Shown one piece after another: positions 36,976-46,809 of a stretch of DNA of 64,000 nucleotides. The stretch's first letter is position 1, and each line of letters opens with the position of its first letter. The notes under the pieces are model-generated. The model saw only the letters and a list, made by a program, of their open reading frames with translations, was not told where the DNA came from and made no database searches. This DNA comes from Planctomyces sp. GTDB lineage: Bacteria > Planctomycetota > Planctomycetia > Planctomycetales > Planctomycetaceae. The stretch spans positions 81,692 through 145,691 of the forward strand of contig JAEUIH010000013.1 of assembly GCA_016795105.1 (NCBI GenBank), read 5' to 3'. Made by a program: the position numbers and the translations under genes.

Positions 36976-38604
36976 CTATTCACCAAGTTCCACACGGCTC
37001 GCAACAAACGAGATTGTGGACGATAACTGATCGAGCTGGTAGTGCGGCTGCAAAAACATCGTCATATTGAACTCCCCCGGGCGGCCAGGGATCTCAGAAA
37101 TCTCTATGCGAGCATCTCGCAGTGGATAGCGAGCTTTCATTTCCGGCGATGCTCGATCATCAGGCGTCACATAGCCATGAATCCACGAAACAAGCTCATC
37201 TTCGATTTCACGAGCACTTGCCTGAGACCCAATTCTGTCCCGGATCTTCACTTTCAGGTAATGAGCAATCCGAGAACAGCATAACACATACTGCAGCATC
37301 GCCGACAATCTCGCATTTGCCGTTGCCAGTTCGTCGTTGCTGTATTTCTCCGGCTCATTGACAGAACCATTGCCATAAAAGGCAGAATACGGGGTGTCCC
37401 TGCAGTGCAAAAGCGGAATAAATCCCATCTCACACAACTCCGCTTCCCGAGCCTCTGAAATCTGAACCTCCACTGAACTTCGGTCGGATGCAGCCTTCGC
37501 GTCTGTCCCAAATGGATGTGTCGGAAGTCCAGTCACCAGCCCTCCACTCTCGACCCCCCGCTGAACACCTCGTATATCAGCAAACCAGGCTGCCGTCGCA
37601 AACGATCTCAGAACAACGGCTCCCAGAGCCCAGGCCGCAGATCCCCACAGAAAGTTCCGACGGTCCCGCCCCTCGACCTGTTCACGAAAGCGAAATCCGA
37701 ATCGATGACTTCCATCGTCTCCATAGGGAGCACGAATCAGGACCCGAGGTGCAGTCAGTCCAAGAAATCGAGTGTCCAGTTCACGGCGCAGATTACGCCA
37801 TTTCAAATAACGCTCGCCACGAAAGATACTCTCCAGATTAATCGGCTGTTCCAGCACACTGAAGTCATCAAGCCCCAGAAGTGACGGAGATGCTGATGCG
37901 ACAAACGGGGCAAAAGCGGCCGCCGCTACACCACTCATCCGAGACAGGAAGTCGATGTCGTTCGGATGGTTGCTGAATTCGAAATCCGAGATCAGTAGTC
38001 CATACGGAGTTCCACCGGGGGAGCCAAATTCCTCTTCATAGATCTTCTTGAATAAAAACGTCTGGTCGAATTCAATAGCGTTCTCAAAGTCCTTGTGCAG
38101 TTCGGCTTTCCGTACACTCAGAATTCGAATCTCAATGCCGGCGTTCTTTTCGGAGCCACTTCGACCCGAACTAAAGGATCGTTTCACTTCCCACAAATAA
38201 TGCAGTCCTCGCCACGATGATTCCAGCTTCTGAAATGCCGGATGGTGCAGGATGGCATTCACCTGATTGCATAACACGTCATCAATCGATGCAATCAGGC
38301 CTGAAATCCTGTGACGCATGCTGCGAAGTTCAGCTACATTCGACGGAAGCTGCCCAAACAGAAACTGAAGGACGTCCGCCGGGCGGACTGATGCCAGCGA
38401 GGCCATCGCCGCCCGACCAGCCAGAGCCGAAGACCCACTCTCTTCGGAAGGCGGCAGAAATTTGTCCAGCCAGTGCACTTCAGGCTGAAAATTCGCTTCC
38501 TCGGTCTTTAGAGAAGCCGATGCTGACAGCCGATCGGGTTGCACTGATGGCCTCACATCTTCACAGGAAAGTAAAGCGGACGGTCGCTGCCGACTCGTCC
38601 GCAC
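36976..38604 (-). CDS. Second TssC-like sheath large subunit
   Basis: The product has 542 residues and starts at GTG 38604 without a clear ribosome site; an internal start is possible. An N-terminal extension of about 75 residues is variable. Then the sheath pattern of the neighbouring tssC is repeated: LESSWRGLHYLWE, FDQTFLFKKIYEEEFGSPGGTPYG, FEFSNHPNDIDFLSRMSGVAAAA, and near the C-terminus [24 protein letters not shown]. It is clearly a diverged TssC paralogue. Two TssC genes in one operon suggest a mixed sheath or a specialised role, for example at the baseplate or distal end (inference). Confidence 0.88.
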   Translation of the reverse strand: MRTSRQRPSALLSCEDVRPSVQPDRLSASASLKTEEANFQPEVHWLDKFLPPSEESGSSALAGRAAMASLASVRPADVLQFLFGQLPSNVAELRSMRHRISGLIASIDDVLCNQVNAILHHPAFQKLESSWRGLHYLWEVKRSFSSGRSGSEKNAGIEIRILSVRKAELHKDFENAIEFDQTFLFKKIYEEEFGSPGGTPYGLLISDFEFSNHPNDIDFLSRMSGVAAAAFAPFVASASPSLLGLDDFSVLEQPINLESIFRGERYLKWRNLRRELDTRFLGLTAPRVLIRAPYGDDGSHRFGFRFREQVEGRDRRNFLWGSAAWALGAVVLRSFATAAWFADIRGVQRGVESGGLVTGLPTHPFGTDAKAASDRSSVEVQISEAREAELCEMGFIPLLHCRDTPYSAFYGNGSVNEPEKYSNDELATANARLSAMLQYVLCCSRIAHYLKVKIRDRIGSQASAREIEDELVSWIHGYVTPDDRASPEMKARYPLRDARIEISEIPGRPGEFNMTMFLQPHYQLDQLSSTISFVASRVELGE

Positions 38605-38627
38605 AGTTTAAAGATGCTCTGCCTGAA

Positions 38628-40103
38628 TCAGGCCTTCTTCGGAAGCTTGGCCACCATTCGCAATGATGTCGTCAATTCTTCCAGCTGCAGCCACGGGCGA
38701 AGCAGAGCAACAGCATTATAAGATCCCGGCGCTCCAGGAATCTCTTCCACCACAATCGATGCTTCCGCCAGTGGATAACGAGCCTTCATTTCCGGAGACG
38801 GTTTATCGTCGGACAGAACGTAGTCCGAAATCCATCGCTTCAGGAAGTCTTCCATGTCCTGACGCTCCATAAACGACCCGATCTTGTCACGAGCAATACA
38901 CTTCAGGAAGTGTGCAATTCGTGAGGCAGCCATAATGTATGGCAGTCGAGCCGAAATGGCTGCGTTTGCTGTGGCGTCGGGACTTGTGTAAACCTTCGGG
39001 CGCTGACAGGTCTGTGCACCAAAGAACACAGAGTAATCTGTGTTCTTGTAATGGCAGAGTGAAAGGAACCCCTCTTTGCTGAGCTCTGCTTCACGACGAT
39101 CGGTGATCCCGATTTCGGTTGGACATTTCGAGTCAATTGAACCATCATCGCTGATGAAGTTGTGAACCGGCAGTCCATCTACTCGCCCGCCGTTTTCCAT
39201 CCCGCGAATCGCCGTACACCAATTGGTCTCAGCAAATGCCTTTGTCATGTTCGTCCCCATGACATAAGCAGCGTTCATCCAGCAGTATTCTTTGTGGTCA
39301 ACTTCTCCTGATGTACCAAACTCCTCATAACCGAACTCCTCGACAGGCTTGGTGTTTGCACCATAAGGCAGTCGAGCAAGTACCCGAGGCATCACCAGCG
39401 TGACATACCGCGAATCTTCTGAATCACGAAAGGAATTCCACTTGGTGTACTTCTTCCCCATAAAGATCTTTTCGAGATCTCTCGGCTTTGACAGGTCCGT
39501 CCAGCCTTCAAAGCCGAACAGCTCGGGCGATGCGGCCGATATGAATGGACAGTGGGCAGAAGCACAGACTCCACTGATTTTTTCCAGCAAGTCAATGTCT
39601 TCAGGGTGATTGGTGATTTCGTAGTCGCCCACGAGCGCACCAAATGGCTCTCCCCCAGGTGTCCCGAATTCGTCTTCATACAACTTCTTGAACAACTGGC
39701 TCTGATCGAATTCAACGGCCTTGTCGAGGTCTTTGAACAGTTCTCGCTTCGAAATGTTCAACATCCTCAGCTTCAACTGCTTGCTGGTCTCCGAATTCAT
39801 CACCAGATGGTTCAGGCCTCGCCATGATCCTTCCAGCTTCTGAAACTGGTCATGGTGCATAATCGCAGCCAACTGTGCTGACAGCTGCTGATCAATCCCT
39901 GCAATCGCCTGACGAATCGTCTTTGTAACGCTCTTATCCCAAACAACCGTTCCTCGCATCGCTTCATCGATCAGGTTTCGAATCATGTCCTTGGCATCGT
40001 CCTTCTGGACGGCTCGCGGCATGGCCGATGTAATCTGATCCAGCAAACTGAAAGACGCCTCTCCGGCTGCTGCGGACTGCTCTGTTTGTCGTTCAGCGCT
40101 CAT
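38628..40103 (-). CDS. tssC: T6SS sheath large subunit TssC
   Basis: The product has 491 residues, the usual length. It shows [60 protein letters not shown], and the C-terminal [24 protein letters not shown] region split across strands. With TssB it forms the contractile sheath around the Hcp tube. It follows tssB by 2 bases between stop and start. Confidence 0.95.
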   Translation of the reverse strand: MSAERQTEQSAAAGEASFSLLDQITSAMPRAVQKDDAKDMIRNLIDEAMRGTVVWDKSVTKTIRQAIAGIDQQLSAQLAAIMHHDQFQKLEGSWRGLNHLVMNSETSKQLKLRMLNISKRELFKDLDKAVEFDQSQLFKKLYEDEFGTPGGEPFGALVGDYEITNHPEDIDLLEKISGVCASAHCPFISAASPELFGFEGWTDLSKPRDLEKIFMGKKYTKWNSFRDSEDSRYVTLVMPRVLARLPYGANTKPVEEFGYEEFGTSGEVDHKEYCWMNAAYVMGTNMTKAFAETNWCTAIRGMENGGRVDGLPVHNFISDDGSIDSKCPTEIGITDRREAELSKEGFLSLCHYKNTDYSVFFGAQTCQRPKVYTSPDATANAAISARLPYIMAASRIAHFLKCIARDKIGSFMERQDMEDFLKRWISDYVLSDDKPSPEMKARYPLAEASIVVEEIPGAPGSYNAVALLRPWLQLEELTTSLRMVAKLPKKA

Positions 40104-40105
40104 AG

Positions 40106-40639
40106 TTATTCACCCTGATCCTTTGATGAGTTGTCGGAACCCGTAACACCCATTTCGCTGGCCGCCTGCTGCACCTTGGCTGTGTCACTCAGGATCTTCT
40201 CCAGCTGAGTCTCCAAATCTTCGGACTGGTCCATAGTGGTCAACAGGTCTCGAAGCTTGTCGCGGGAATCCAGCAAAGACTGCAGGACCGGTACCTGCTT
40301 AACAATGCTGGCAGGATCAAATGAATCCATGGATGTGAAGTTCAGCTTCACAGCCATCTCACTGCCATCGTTCTTCAATGTGTTCTGAACACGAATATTG
40401 AGCTCCGGATTGATGCTCGCCATCACGTCATTAAAGTTGTCGCGGTCAATTGAAACAAACTTCCTCTGTGTCAAAGGAGTCAGCGGCTTCGATGGATTTC
40501 CGGAGAAATCACCCATCACGCCCATAACAAATGGCAGCTCTTTCTTGACACGAGCATCGCCAATCTCGACGTCATACGTGATATGCACACGCGGTTTGCG
40601 AACCCTGTCCAGTTTGTGCTGCAATGAAGACTTGGCCAT
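40106..40639 (-). CDS. tssB: T6SS sheath small subunit TssB
   Basis: The product has 177 residues. Conserved features are [21 protein letters not shown] split after the first strand, [28 protein letters not shown] and RVQNTL. Partner of TssC in the sheath. It begins 234 bp after the tssA stop, a gap that could hold an extra promoter, and is followed at once by tssC. Confidence 0.95.
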   Translation of the reverse strand: MAKSSLQHKLDRVRKPRVHITYDVEIGDARVKKELPFVMGVMGDFSGNPSKPLTPLTQRKFVSIDRDNFNDVMASINPELNIRVQNTLKNDGSEMAVKLNFTSMDSFDPASIVKQVPVLQSLLDSRDKLRDLLTTMDQSEDLETQLEKILSDTAKVQQAASEMGVTGSDNSSKDQGE

Positions 40640-40873
40640 TTCATCTGCCTTTCCAGAATCCAGCCGACTGTAAAGAACGGAGAGATCTCTGCTGTTTCAA
40701 TTGTTCGAGTTATTATGCAAACCCACCGGGAATCTTCCCACGATTCTGATCCGTTGACAATTCAACGGCCTCGACAGTTCCTAAGTAATTTTCACGAATC
40801 TGCTTCCTGGAGCTCCTGCTCCTGTTTCAGATAACCTCATCTCGCTTCAGACAGGATCTCGCTGACAGCCCTC

Positions 40874-42007
40874 CTAATAACTATCACCGGATTCTTCAGG
40901 CACAATCCCAACGTCGCGGAATAATTGCCGTCGTACACCGTCGTCGTCAATCAGGTCTCTGTACAACTGCTCCGGTGTCATTCTGCCGCGACGTACCACC
41001 TTCCGAATCTCCGATGGCAGTATGCTCTGAGGTTCATGCTTTTCAAACCAGGCTGCAATCTCCTCCAGCTGAGACAGTGCTCTCTCACGAGTCATCCCCG
41101 CTGTTGACCCGGCTCCCCCGGCGACTGCGTTTCCAGTTGCCACCGCAGCTGCCGATTCACCGCCTGCCCCGGATACATCCACGGCGGCTGCGGCTTTGAT
41201 GAGTCGTTCGCCCACAAGTGTATTGATCGTGGACTGAATCTCTTTCAAACCATCACCAAATCGCGACAGATTCGGGATGAACTCCTCTTCTGTCACAAGG
41301 TTTTCGAGTGTTTCTGTTAACTTCGCAAGTGACCCCTGAGCACGCTCAATGCTGCTTAACAACTGGATATAAAAGTCGTTCGGAGTCTCTGTCACCGCTC
41401 GCAGCAACAGATCAAGTGCAGCGGCACCTCTGTCCAGTTGCTGCTGAGCTTCTTCGGGTTTCGTCGAGAATAACTTTTGAATTCTGTGCGCCTGTTCATG
41501 CTGCCAGACGACGAACTGCCCGGAATTTGTGTCCTCAGTAATCGGTATTCGCTGCAATGGAAACGTGATCGCGTCACCATTGAGTCGAGCCAGCGGTCGC
41601 AAAGTTGTTTCAATTCCGTCTTCATCGGGCGTTGGAAGGATCTCTCCCCAAAAAGAACTCAACAACTCTGCCGTCAGATCAAGGGCGTCTGCATAGCCGG
41701 CGACTCCATCCAGACGCAGCGATGCCTCGATCATATATGCGGCGATTTCAAGATCTTTTGCAATCTCCGCAAGATACTCCGATCCCATCTCCCAGACGTC
41801 CGACCATAAATCAATGGCCATCGGATCGCGATCCCCCCGCGCCTCACCGCGTTCATCACGAACCTCCCGGTCGCGGGCCGCATTTCGAGCATCCCGGATG
41901 CGACGGTATTTATTGTTCGGATCGTCGTCACTCCGGAGGTCACGACCAACTCGCGAATCGCCGTCAAACGGCTGAAGAATCGCTGCTACGTCAATTTCCA
42001 CGCCCAT
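40874..42007 (-). CDS. tssA: T6SS assembly protein TssA (ImpA family)
   Basis: The product has 377 residues from the ATG at 42007, preceded by GGAGG; a longer frame reaches 42067 but has no ribosome site. The ImpA N-terminal domain is seen around 1-130 (DVWEMGSEYLAEIAKDLEIAAY, LDLTAELLSSFWGEILP). The C-terminus has ALSQLEEIAAWFEKHEPQS followed by MTPEQLYRDLIDDD. TssA starts sheath polymerisation at the baseplate or caps the distal end. It is the first gene of the long T6SS transcript. The 275 bp upstream, before the sigma-factor gene, should hold its promoter; I found no convincing consensus there. Confidence 0.9.
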   Translation of the reverse strand: MGVEIDVAAILQPFDGDSRVGRDLRSDDDPNNKYRRIRDARNAARDREVRDERGEARGDRDPMAIDLWSDVWEMGSEYLAEIAKDLEIAAYMIEASLRLDGVAGYADALDLTAELLSSFWGEILPTPDEDGIETTLRPLARLNGDAITFPLQRIPITEDTNSGQFVVWQHEQAHRIQKLFSTKPEEAQQQLDRGAAALDLLLRAVTETPNDFYIQLLSSIERAQGSLAKLTETLENLVTEEEFIPNLSRFGDGLKEIQSTINTLVGERLIKAAAAVDVSGAGGESAAAVATGNAVAGGAGSTAGMTRERALSQLEEIAAWFEKHEPQSILPSEIRKVVRRGRMTPEQLYRDLIDDDGVRRQLFRDVGIVPEESGDSY

Positions 42008-42282
42008 CGGTCCTCCAGAATTCAGCTGCCAATCACTGCACAGAAACCTACGATCCTGTGGATACAATTGCTGAGGTGACTTCGTACATACCTATCGTAT
42101 TCAATGAAAAACAACGGCCAACTCGATCCAATCTGAGGGGAAGTTTGCCCACATCGCCCCTCACCGGCCTCAAAAACTACCCTTTCCTCACAATCATCAC
42201 AAGAATCATTGTCGCTAAATCTCAGCCAAATCATCGTCCCCGGATTTCAGCCAGCGCCCCCTCAAGTCCAACAGGACTCAAT

Positions 42283-42954
42283 TCAGCTGCCGTCCTCCGG
42301 TGAAGCCAGCCTGAATGACAGAAGTTCGAGCGCTCGGGAATGGAGCCGACTCGCCCACGCCTTCCCGACATTCAGCCGCTCACCTGCATCTTTGATCGAC
42401 AGACCCTCAAAGTAGACGCTCTCGATCATCTGTCGTTCGGCTTCCGGAAGCTCAACCAATGCGTCCTGAATCTGCCGACGCATCTCGGTAAGCTCCGCCT
42501 CGGAAGTGACCTGCTCCTGCTGCTTGTCGGCAATTTCCACTTCTGTTGAAGAAAGCTGTGTCAACATAAAGGCAGTCCCAAGCGACCTGGTGGCTTGTGT
42601 CATCCAGACCGCATTCTCAGCAACCGTCGAATCCGTATCACTGTCCTTCAAGACGTCGTTCGCTGCCCGCTCATATCGACCACGACTGAAGTCCGCCTGA
42701 TTGAACCAGGACATTCGCGACAAACCATCCAGTATCGAACCTCGTATCCGGTAATAGGCATATGTCGTAAACTGGACTCCTCGACTGGTGTCGAAATCCC
42801 GAGCAGCCTCAGCAAGTCCAACCTGCCCGTATCCAATCAAGTCGTCCAGTTCCACGCTGGATGGCAACTTCTGATGAAGCTTCCACGCAATCGATCTCAC
42901 CAGACCCTGACAACTGTGGATCAATTGAAAAACTGCCGAGGGGTCATTGGCCAT
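42283..42954 (-). CDS. Sigma-28/SigB-like alternative RNA polymerase sigma factor
   Basis: The product has 223 residues. Region 2 is visible as LDDLIGYGQVGLAEAARDFD and GVQFTTYAYYRIRGSILDG; region 4 as LVELPEAERQMIESVYFEGLS followed by a helix-turn-helix near GERLNVGKAWASRLHSRA. This is the layout of FliA/WhiG/SigB-type factors, shorter than housekeeping sigma-70 and different from ECF. It overlaps the end of the upstream gene by 11 bases and is 275 bp upstream of tssA on the same strand. It may control the T6SS genes (inference from position). Confidence 0.9.
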   Translation of the reverse strand: MANDPSAVFQLIHSCQGLVRSIAWKLHQKLPSSVELDDLIGYGQVGLAEAARDFDTSRGVQFTTYAYYRIRGSILDGLSRMSWFNQADFSRGRYERAANDVLKDSDTDSTVAENAVWMTQATRSLGTAFMLTQLSSTEVEIADKQQEQVTSEAELTEMRRQIQDALVELPEAERQMIESVYFEGLSIKDAGERLNVGKAWASRLHSRALELLSFRLASPEDGS

Positions 42955-43354
42955 GCAGCACCCGACTCCTCAAGCTTGCCCACAACTGAGTCACTCGGTC
43001 CCGAGATGCCGGATCGTCGAAAATCGCGCCGACCACAGACTCACACATTGCGTCAAATCGAGTCCCAACCAGCCGCCGAAAGGGGGCCAGAATGTTCCTG
43101 ACAAGCGGCAGAAGCACAGCTTCGCGGCCAAACGGCACATCGCCAATCTCAGCTGCAACTTTCTGCAGTCGCTCGAGTATCAGTCGCGATTCTTCGGAAA
43201 GACTGAATTGCTCTTCTGTGAGACCCAGAATCTGCTCGAGTATCCCCTCGCTGGCTGACCGGTCTCGATTTCCCTCAGGGAGGTTATCACCCTTCCCCAG
43301 GTACTCAGAGTCCGATGCTCCGGACTCAAAAGCAGAATCTCCCGCAGACTGCAT
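42944..43354 (-). CDS. Small unknown protein coupled to the sigma factor
   Basis: The product has 136 residues, acidic and serine-rich over the first 40, helical after that (GLTEEQFSLSEESRLILERLQKVAAEIG). No known domain recognised. It overlaps the sigma factor gene by 11 bases, so the two are co-translated. Small proteins coupled to alternative sigma factors are often regulators or anti-sigma factors, but no zinc or kinase motif of known anti-sigma families is seen here. Confidence 0.6.
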   Translation of the reverse strand: MQSAGDSAFESGASDSEYLGKGDNLPEGNRDRSASEGILEQILGLTEEQFSLSEESRLILERLQKVAAEIGDVPFGREAVLLPLVRNILAPFRRLVGTRFDAMCESVVGAIFDDPASRDRVTQLWASLRSRVLHGQ

Positions 43355-43594
43355 AACTTGTTCCGTCGCTTCAGGCCACTTGTTCGTTCGCCTAACCCTT
43401 CATCCAAAAGATTATCATCCCCCCAACAAAATACCACTCCACCCCACCATTCACTTCGGTCACAGCGGTCTTCGCAAACTCAAAATCATCGAAAATGGAG
43501 ACAACGTCCGTTTTTCTGACAACCTCTGCTCCGGAGTGCAGACAATGGTGCTGATCAATCAAGAGATGGGCCTGGACTTTGGGGGAGACAGTCT

Positions 43595-44668
43595 GTGGAA
43601 AAGTGCGGAACTTTGCTGGACGCTGTAAAAGACACCCTGGTGTTGGCCTTCGAAGTGGCTGACAAAACAATTCTCAACTCACCGGAGACGATTCGAAAAG
43701 TGCTGGAAGATCCAAAAATCCAGCAGGCAATCCGCTCCGCTGCTCAGACCGAAGGACGAAGACTCCTCGAAGCTCAGCGAGGCGGCAAAGCCGTCACGAA
43801 TGAAGATGGTGTGAAGGTGCTGCAGGCCATCGGCACCGCTGCAAAGGACGCGGCACTCGATAGTGCAAAGAAGCAGATCGAAGAATCTGATGAGTTTAAG
43901 CAGCTTAAGAAAGAAGTCGAAAATCTCGGCTGCGCTTTTAAACAGTCCCCGCTGGGAGTTTTTGTTGATAAAAACAAAGGCTGGCTGATCGTCGTTGGAG
44001 TCGGGATTGGCCTCGGTGGCGCTGCGGCTATGTATGTCTTCAAAAGCGGTGATTGGGTCGCCGGCCAGGCCACTGATCTTGCCTCCAAACAACTGCGTTT
44101 TAAAGTCCTCGGAAATGTTGAACTTGGTGCCAGTCGACTGAAGTTTGTACCAAGCTCACGACAGGTTGGTACCACCGTGTTTGGCTCAGCTAAGTGGGAA
44201 CGTGTTTCCGTGCGTCTCGATCTGTCTGTGGATTTCAAGAACGATCAGTTCCAGTCCACATCCGGCAAAATATCGACGGATATCACCGTGGCCAAAGGAC
44301 TGGTCCTCACCGGAACTGGCTCCGCCGGCTATCAAATCAATAAGGAATCATGGCAACAGAACTTCGTGTATCACCTTGGTGTGGGTGTTACGTTTAAGAA
44401 AGCCTTCGGCGTTGACAAATTCGATCTGACGGCTCGCGCATTTATCGAACAAACTCCGGATTACATGAAACAGGGGGCCGCTCTTGACGCCAGATACAGC
44501 ATTATGAATCTCGCCAATAAAGGGCAGATTAATATTGGTGTCACCGGCCAGGTCGACAACTCCCGCATGTTTGACCCAAACCTCACGACCAACAGTCAAC
44601 AGGGTCTCGGCTACAAAGGCATGGTCATGTTCGAATGGAAACATGACCTCCTCGGCGGCGGCAAATAG
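43595..44668 (+). CDS. Membrane-anchored protein with beta-rich C-terminal domain, unknown function
   Basis: The product has 357 residues from GTG 43595 with GGGGGAG upstream. Residues 1-115 are helical and charged (SAAQTEGRRLLEAQRGGKA). One membrane helix spans about 128-148 (GWLIVVGVGIGLGGAAAMYVF). Residues 165-357 alternate short beta-strand patterns (RVSVRLDLSVDFKNDQF, ITVAKGLVLTGTGSAGYQI) and end in FEWKHDLLGGGK, which looks like a small beta-barrel or beta-sandwich. No known family. Its 3' end is duplicated in a deleted form at 58670-58759. Confidence 0.7.
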   Translation: MEKCGTLLDAVKDTLVLAFEVADKTILNSPETIRKVLEDPKIQQAIRSAAQTEGRRLLEAQRGGKAVTNEDGVKVLQAIGTAAKDAALDSAKKQIEESDEFKQLKKEVENLGCAFKQSPLGVFVDKNKGWLIVVGVGIGLGGAAAMYVFKSGDWVAGQATDLASKQLRFKVLGNVELGASRLKFVPSSRQVGTTVFGSAKWERVSVRLDLSVDFKNDQFQSTSGKISTDITVAKGLVLTGTGSAGYQINKESWQQNFVYHLGVGVTFKKAFGVDKFDLTARAFIEQTPDYMKQGAALDARYSIMNLANKGQINIGVTGQVDNSRMFDPNLTTNSQQGLGYKGMVMFEWKHDLLGGGK

Positions 44669-44818
44669 TGGCCTCGAATAAACGCGAATGTGATAAAGCA
44701 ATGGCAGAAGAATGGTAGAGTCCGGCATTCTTTTGCCCTCATTCTCTTGCCAATTAACGAAGACTCCAGGACAGTGTTTGTGGCTTTGAATTCAAGTCGC
44801 TGGCAGGACTCGCGTTTT

Positions 44819-44911
44819 GACCACGGAAGACGCGGAAAAGACGGAAGAACCGCAGAAGTGCCCGATTGCATTTTTCCTGTGGTTCGTGTATTTCGTGGTT
44901 ACCAATCACGC
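44819..44911. repeat. Imperfect inverted repeat, likely dispersed CCACGAA-type element
   Basis: Between convergent genes, a left arm beginning ACCACGGAAGACGCGG (from 44819) pairs imperfectly with a right arm whose reverse complement begins AACCACGAAATACACGAA (ending at 44911). A hairpin could form and act as a bidirectional terminator. Words like AACCACGAAATACACGAA recur as dispersed repeats in many bacterial genomes, including planctomycetes, from memory. Confidence 0.5.
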
Positions 44912-44936
44912 TGGCTACGCGATGGCTGTACGGTGA

Positions 44937-46319
44937 TCAATCTTCCTTCTCTGTGGACTTCATCACTTCGGCAATCCAGTCCTTCAGAACACCGGCAAAG
45001 GCGTTATTAAACTTCCCACGCTGAAAGTTCCGAAGGCTCTCTCGTTCCGTTGCAAAGTTGTGGAAGAGATGATCGGAATCGGCCAGAGTCATGCTCTTTC
45101 CCCAACCCGGTCGGTTTGCGTTGACGATATCCGCAATCAACTTGTGGTCGACGTCGTACGTCACGAAGTCGCTGGCTCCGCGGACTGCCAACACATGAGT
45201 ATCGCACTTCGTCCAGTAAGATGGCATATTCACCTGACCGAGTTGTCGCCAGAATTCAAGTGACTTGCCACTGAATAGTCCTTCTGGAAAAAGAGCATCT
45301 GCCAGCGGAACAAGTTCCGGGTGTGACTTTCTCACTTCTTCAACCGATTTGTTTTCCAGAAATACGAGCGCCATTAATCGTGACCCCTGCCGAACCCGCT
45401 CGTCGGTGTTCTCAAAGTTGTCGCCAGCGACCAGTCCCTGATACCGGAGTGTATCCAGCAGATACTCGTACCAGGTCCTTGATGCTGCGCCGTAAACGGC
45501 AATGCCCCGAACCGGATTCTCAGATGCCACCATCGGCCCAAATGCGCCTCCCATACTGTGGCCAAAAATGAACACGTTGTCGGCATCAACGTCTTCGATT
45601 GACTTCAACTGCTTCAATGCCTGTCGATAGATATCAAGCTCAGTCGTATAGTCGAGTTCCGCGAACGGTCCCCCTTCACTGTCGCCAACTCCAGGCTTTT
45701 CAATTCGCAGAGTCACAAATTCCGAGTTCGCAAACTCGTACAGCAACGGACCATCAATGGTCGCAACGTCTCCCTTCGATCCTTCGAGGACGAAGTCGTA
45801 CGACACCGGAGAGAATCCCTGAATGAACATAAAGCCCGGATGTTTGCCAGGTACCCTCGGTTTGGTGATGATCGTTCTCATTCGCTTGCCGTGACTGACC
45901 ACGTGGCTGTAAATCACCTCGTAGGCAGCATTTCCCGGATCGCGAGGTCTCTCGCAAAGTTGTGTCTGGAGCTCAAGCGGCTTTCCTTCACGGAGAACTG
46001 AAATCGTCACCTGATCCCCACCCCGAAACTCGCCGATGACAGCTGCAATCGATGCCATGCCGACAGGCTTGCCGTCGAGTGCAGTAATGATGTCGCCTGC
46101 TACAATACCGGCTCTCTCAGCAGACAACCCTGCAACCGGCTCTTTTGCGACCAGACCCGTATCGTCAGGCAGGTTGTGCTGCTTTGCCAGTTCTCTCGTT
46201 ACAGGACCGAAACCAAGCCCCAACGCAGCCCGTCGCGGAAGCTCGTCGCTCGCCTGCACTCCATAACCGGCTGGAAACAGACCACACAGCAACAAAACGA
46301 CACTGAAGACTCTCCGCAT
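44937..46319 (-). CDS. Secreted PDZ-domain alpha/beta hydrolase
   Basis: The product has 460 residues from ATG 46319, with GGGAGAG upstream; a TTG at 46340 is rejected. A signal peptide covers about 1-23. Residues about 28-113 are a PDZ domain (GLGFGPVTRELAK, GLSAERAGIVAGDIITALDGKP). An alpha/beta hydrolase follows, with nucleophile motif GHSMGG (Ser255) and a final histidine in SDHLFHNF. PDZ-hydrolase fusions are seen in planctomycetes; the substrate is unknown. It lies 55 bp after the HAAS-like gene and may share the PadR transcript. Confidence 0.85.
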   Translation of the reverse strand: MRRVFSVVLLLCGLFPAGYGVQASDELPRRAALGLGFGPVTRELAKQHNLPDDTGLVAKEPVAGLSAERAGIVAGDIITALDGKPVGMASIAAVIGEFRGGDQVTISVLREGKPLELQTQLCERPRDPGNAAYEVIYSHVVSHGKRMRTIITKPRVPGKHPGFMFIQGFSPVSYDFVLEGSKGDVATIDGPLLYEFANSEFVTLRIEKPGVGDSEGGPFAELDYTTELDIYRQALKQLKSIEDVDADNVFIFGHSMGGAFGPMVASENPVRGIAVYGAASRTWYEYLLDTLRYQGLVAGDNFENTDERVRQGSRLMALVFLENKSVEEVRKSHPELVPLADALFPEGLFSGKSLEFWRQLGQVNMPSYWTKCDTHVLAVRGASDFVTYDVDHKLIADIVNANRPGWGKSMTLADSDHLFHNFATERESLRNFQRGKFNNAFAGVLKDWIAEVMKSTEKED

Positions 46320-46374
46320 CGACGCTCTCCCTGAATTCAAATTTGAAACTTCGGTTGATCGATCGTCCGATTGC

Positions 46375-46809
46375 TCAGCCGAACATACCTATGACTTTGA
46401 CTGAAGCCGCACAGCAGGCTTCAAAGACATTAAGAGTCCATTGGGCAACCGTCCCCGTCTGATACAGCATGACTGCGGGAACCACCGCAACGAGCAGGGC
46501 CGCGGCCATCGCAAGACGATGCTTCTCAAGCCGAACGCGAGGAATTCGCTCCGCCGCCAAACGAAGCAAGCCACCGAGCAGTGAAAATCGCCGCTTGTTC
46601 TTTTCGAACTCCTGCAGCAGCGCTGTTGTTTCGCCAAGCTTCGACGTAGCCTGCTGAAACGCGTCTTCAGGAGCGACTCCCTGCGCAATCAAATGCTCAA
46701 TCTCACAATACAAATGATCCTGCAGCTCCGCGATTTGTGCAGATCGCCGAAGCCAGTTCCCCGAGACACCTCTGGTGTACCGGCGCACCGCCTGATCTAG
46801 GTCGAACAT
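46375..46809 (-). CDS. HAAS-type signalling membrane protein
   Basis: The product has 144 residues. The N-terminal 70 residues are the helical permease-prefix/HAAS pattern (LQDHLYCEIEHLIAQGVAPEDAFQQA split by AELQD, TSKLGETTALLQEF). One or two membrane helices follow (AMAAALLVAVVPAVMLYQTG). Such proteins are encoded beside PadR regulators and may sense membrane signals. Its start overlaps the padR gene by 13 bases. Confidence 0.82.
   Translation of the reverse strand: MFDLDQAVRRYTRGVSGNWLRRSAQIAELQDHLYCEIEHLIAQGVAPEDAFQQATSKLGETTALLQEFEKNKRRFSLLGGLLRLAAERIPRVRLEKHRLAMAAALLVAVVPAVMLYQTGTVAQWTLNVFEACCAASVKVIGMFG

Noticed and set aside
42022..42234. 70-residue minus-strand frame upstream of tssA
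   Set aside because: No domain and it covers the expected tssA promoter region.
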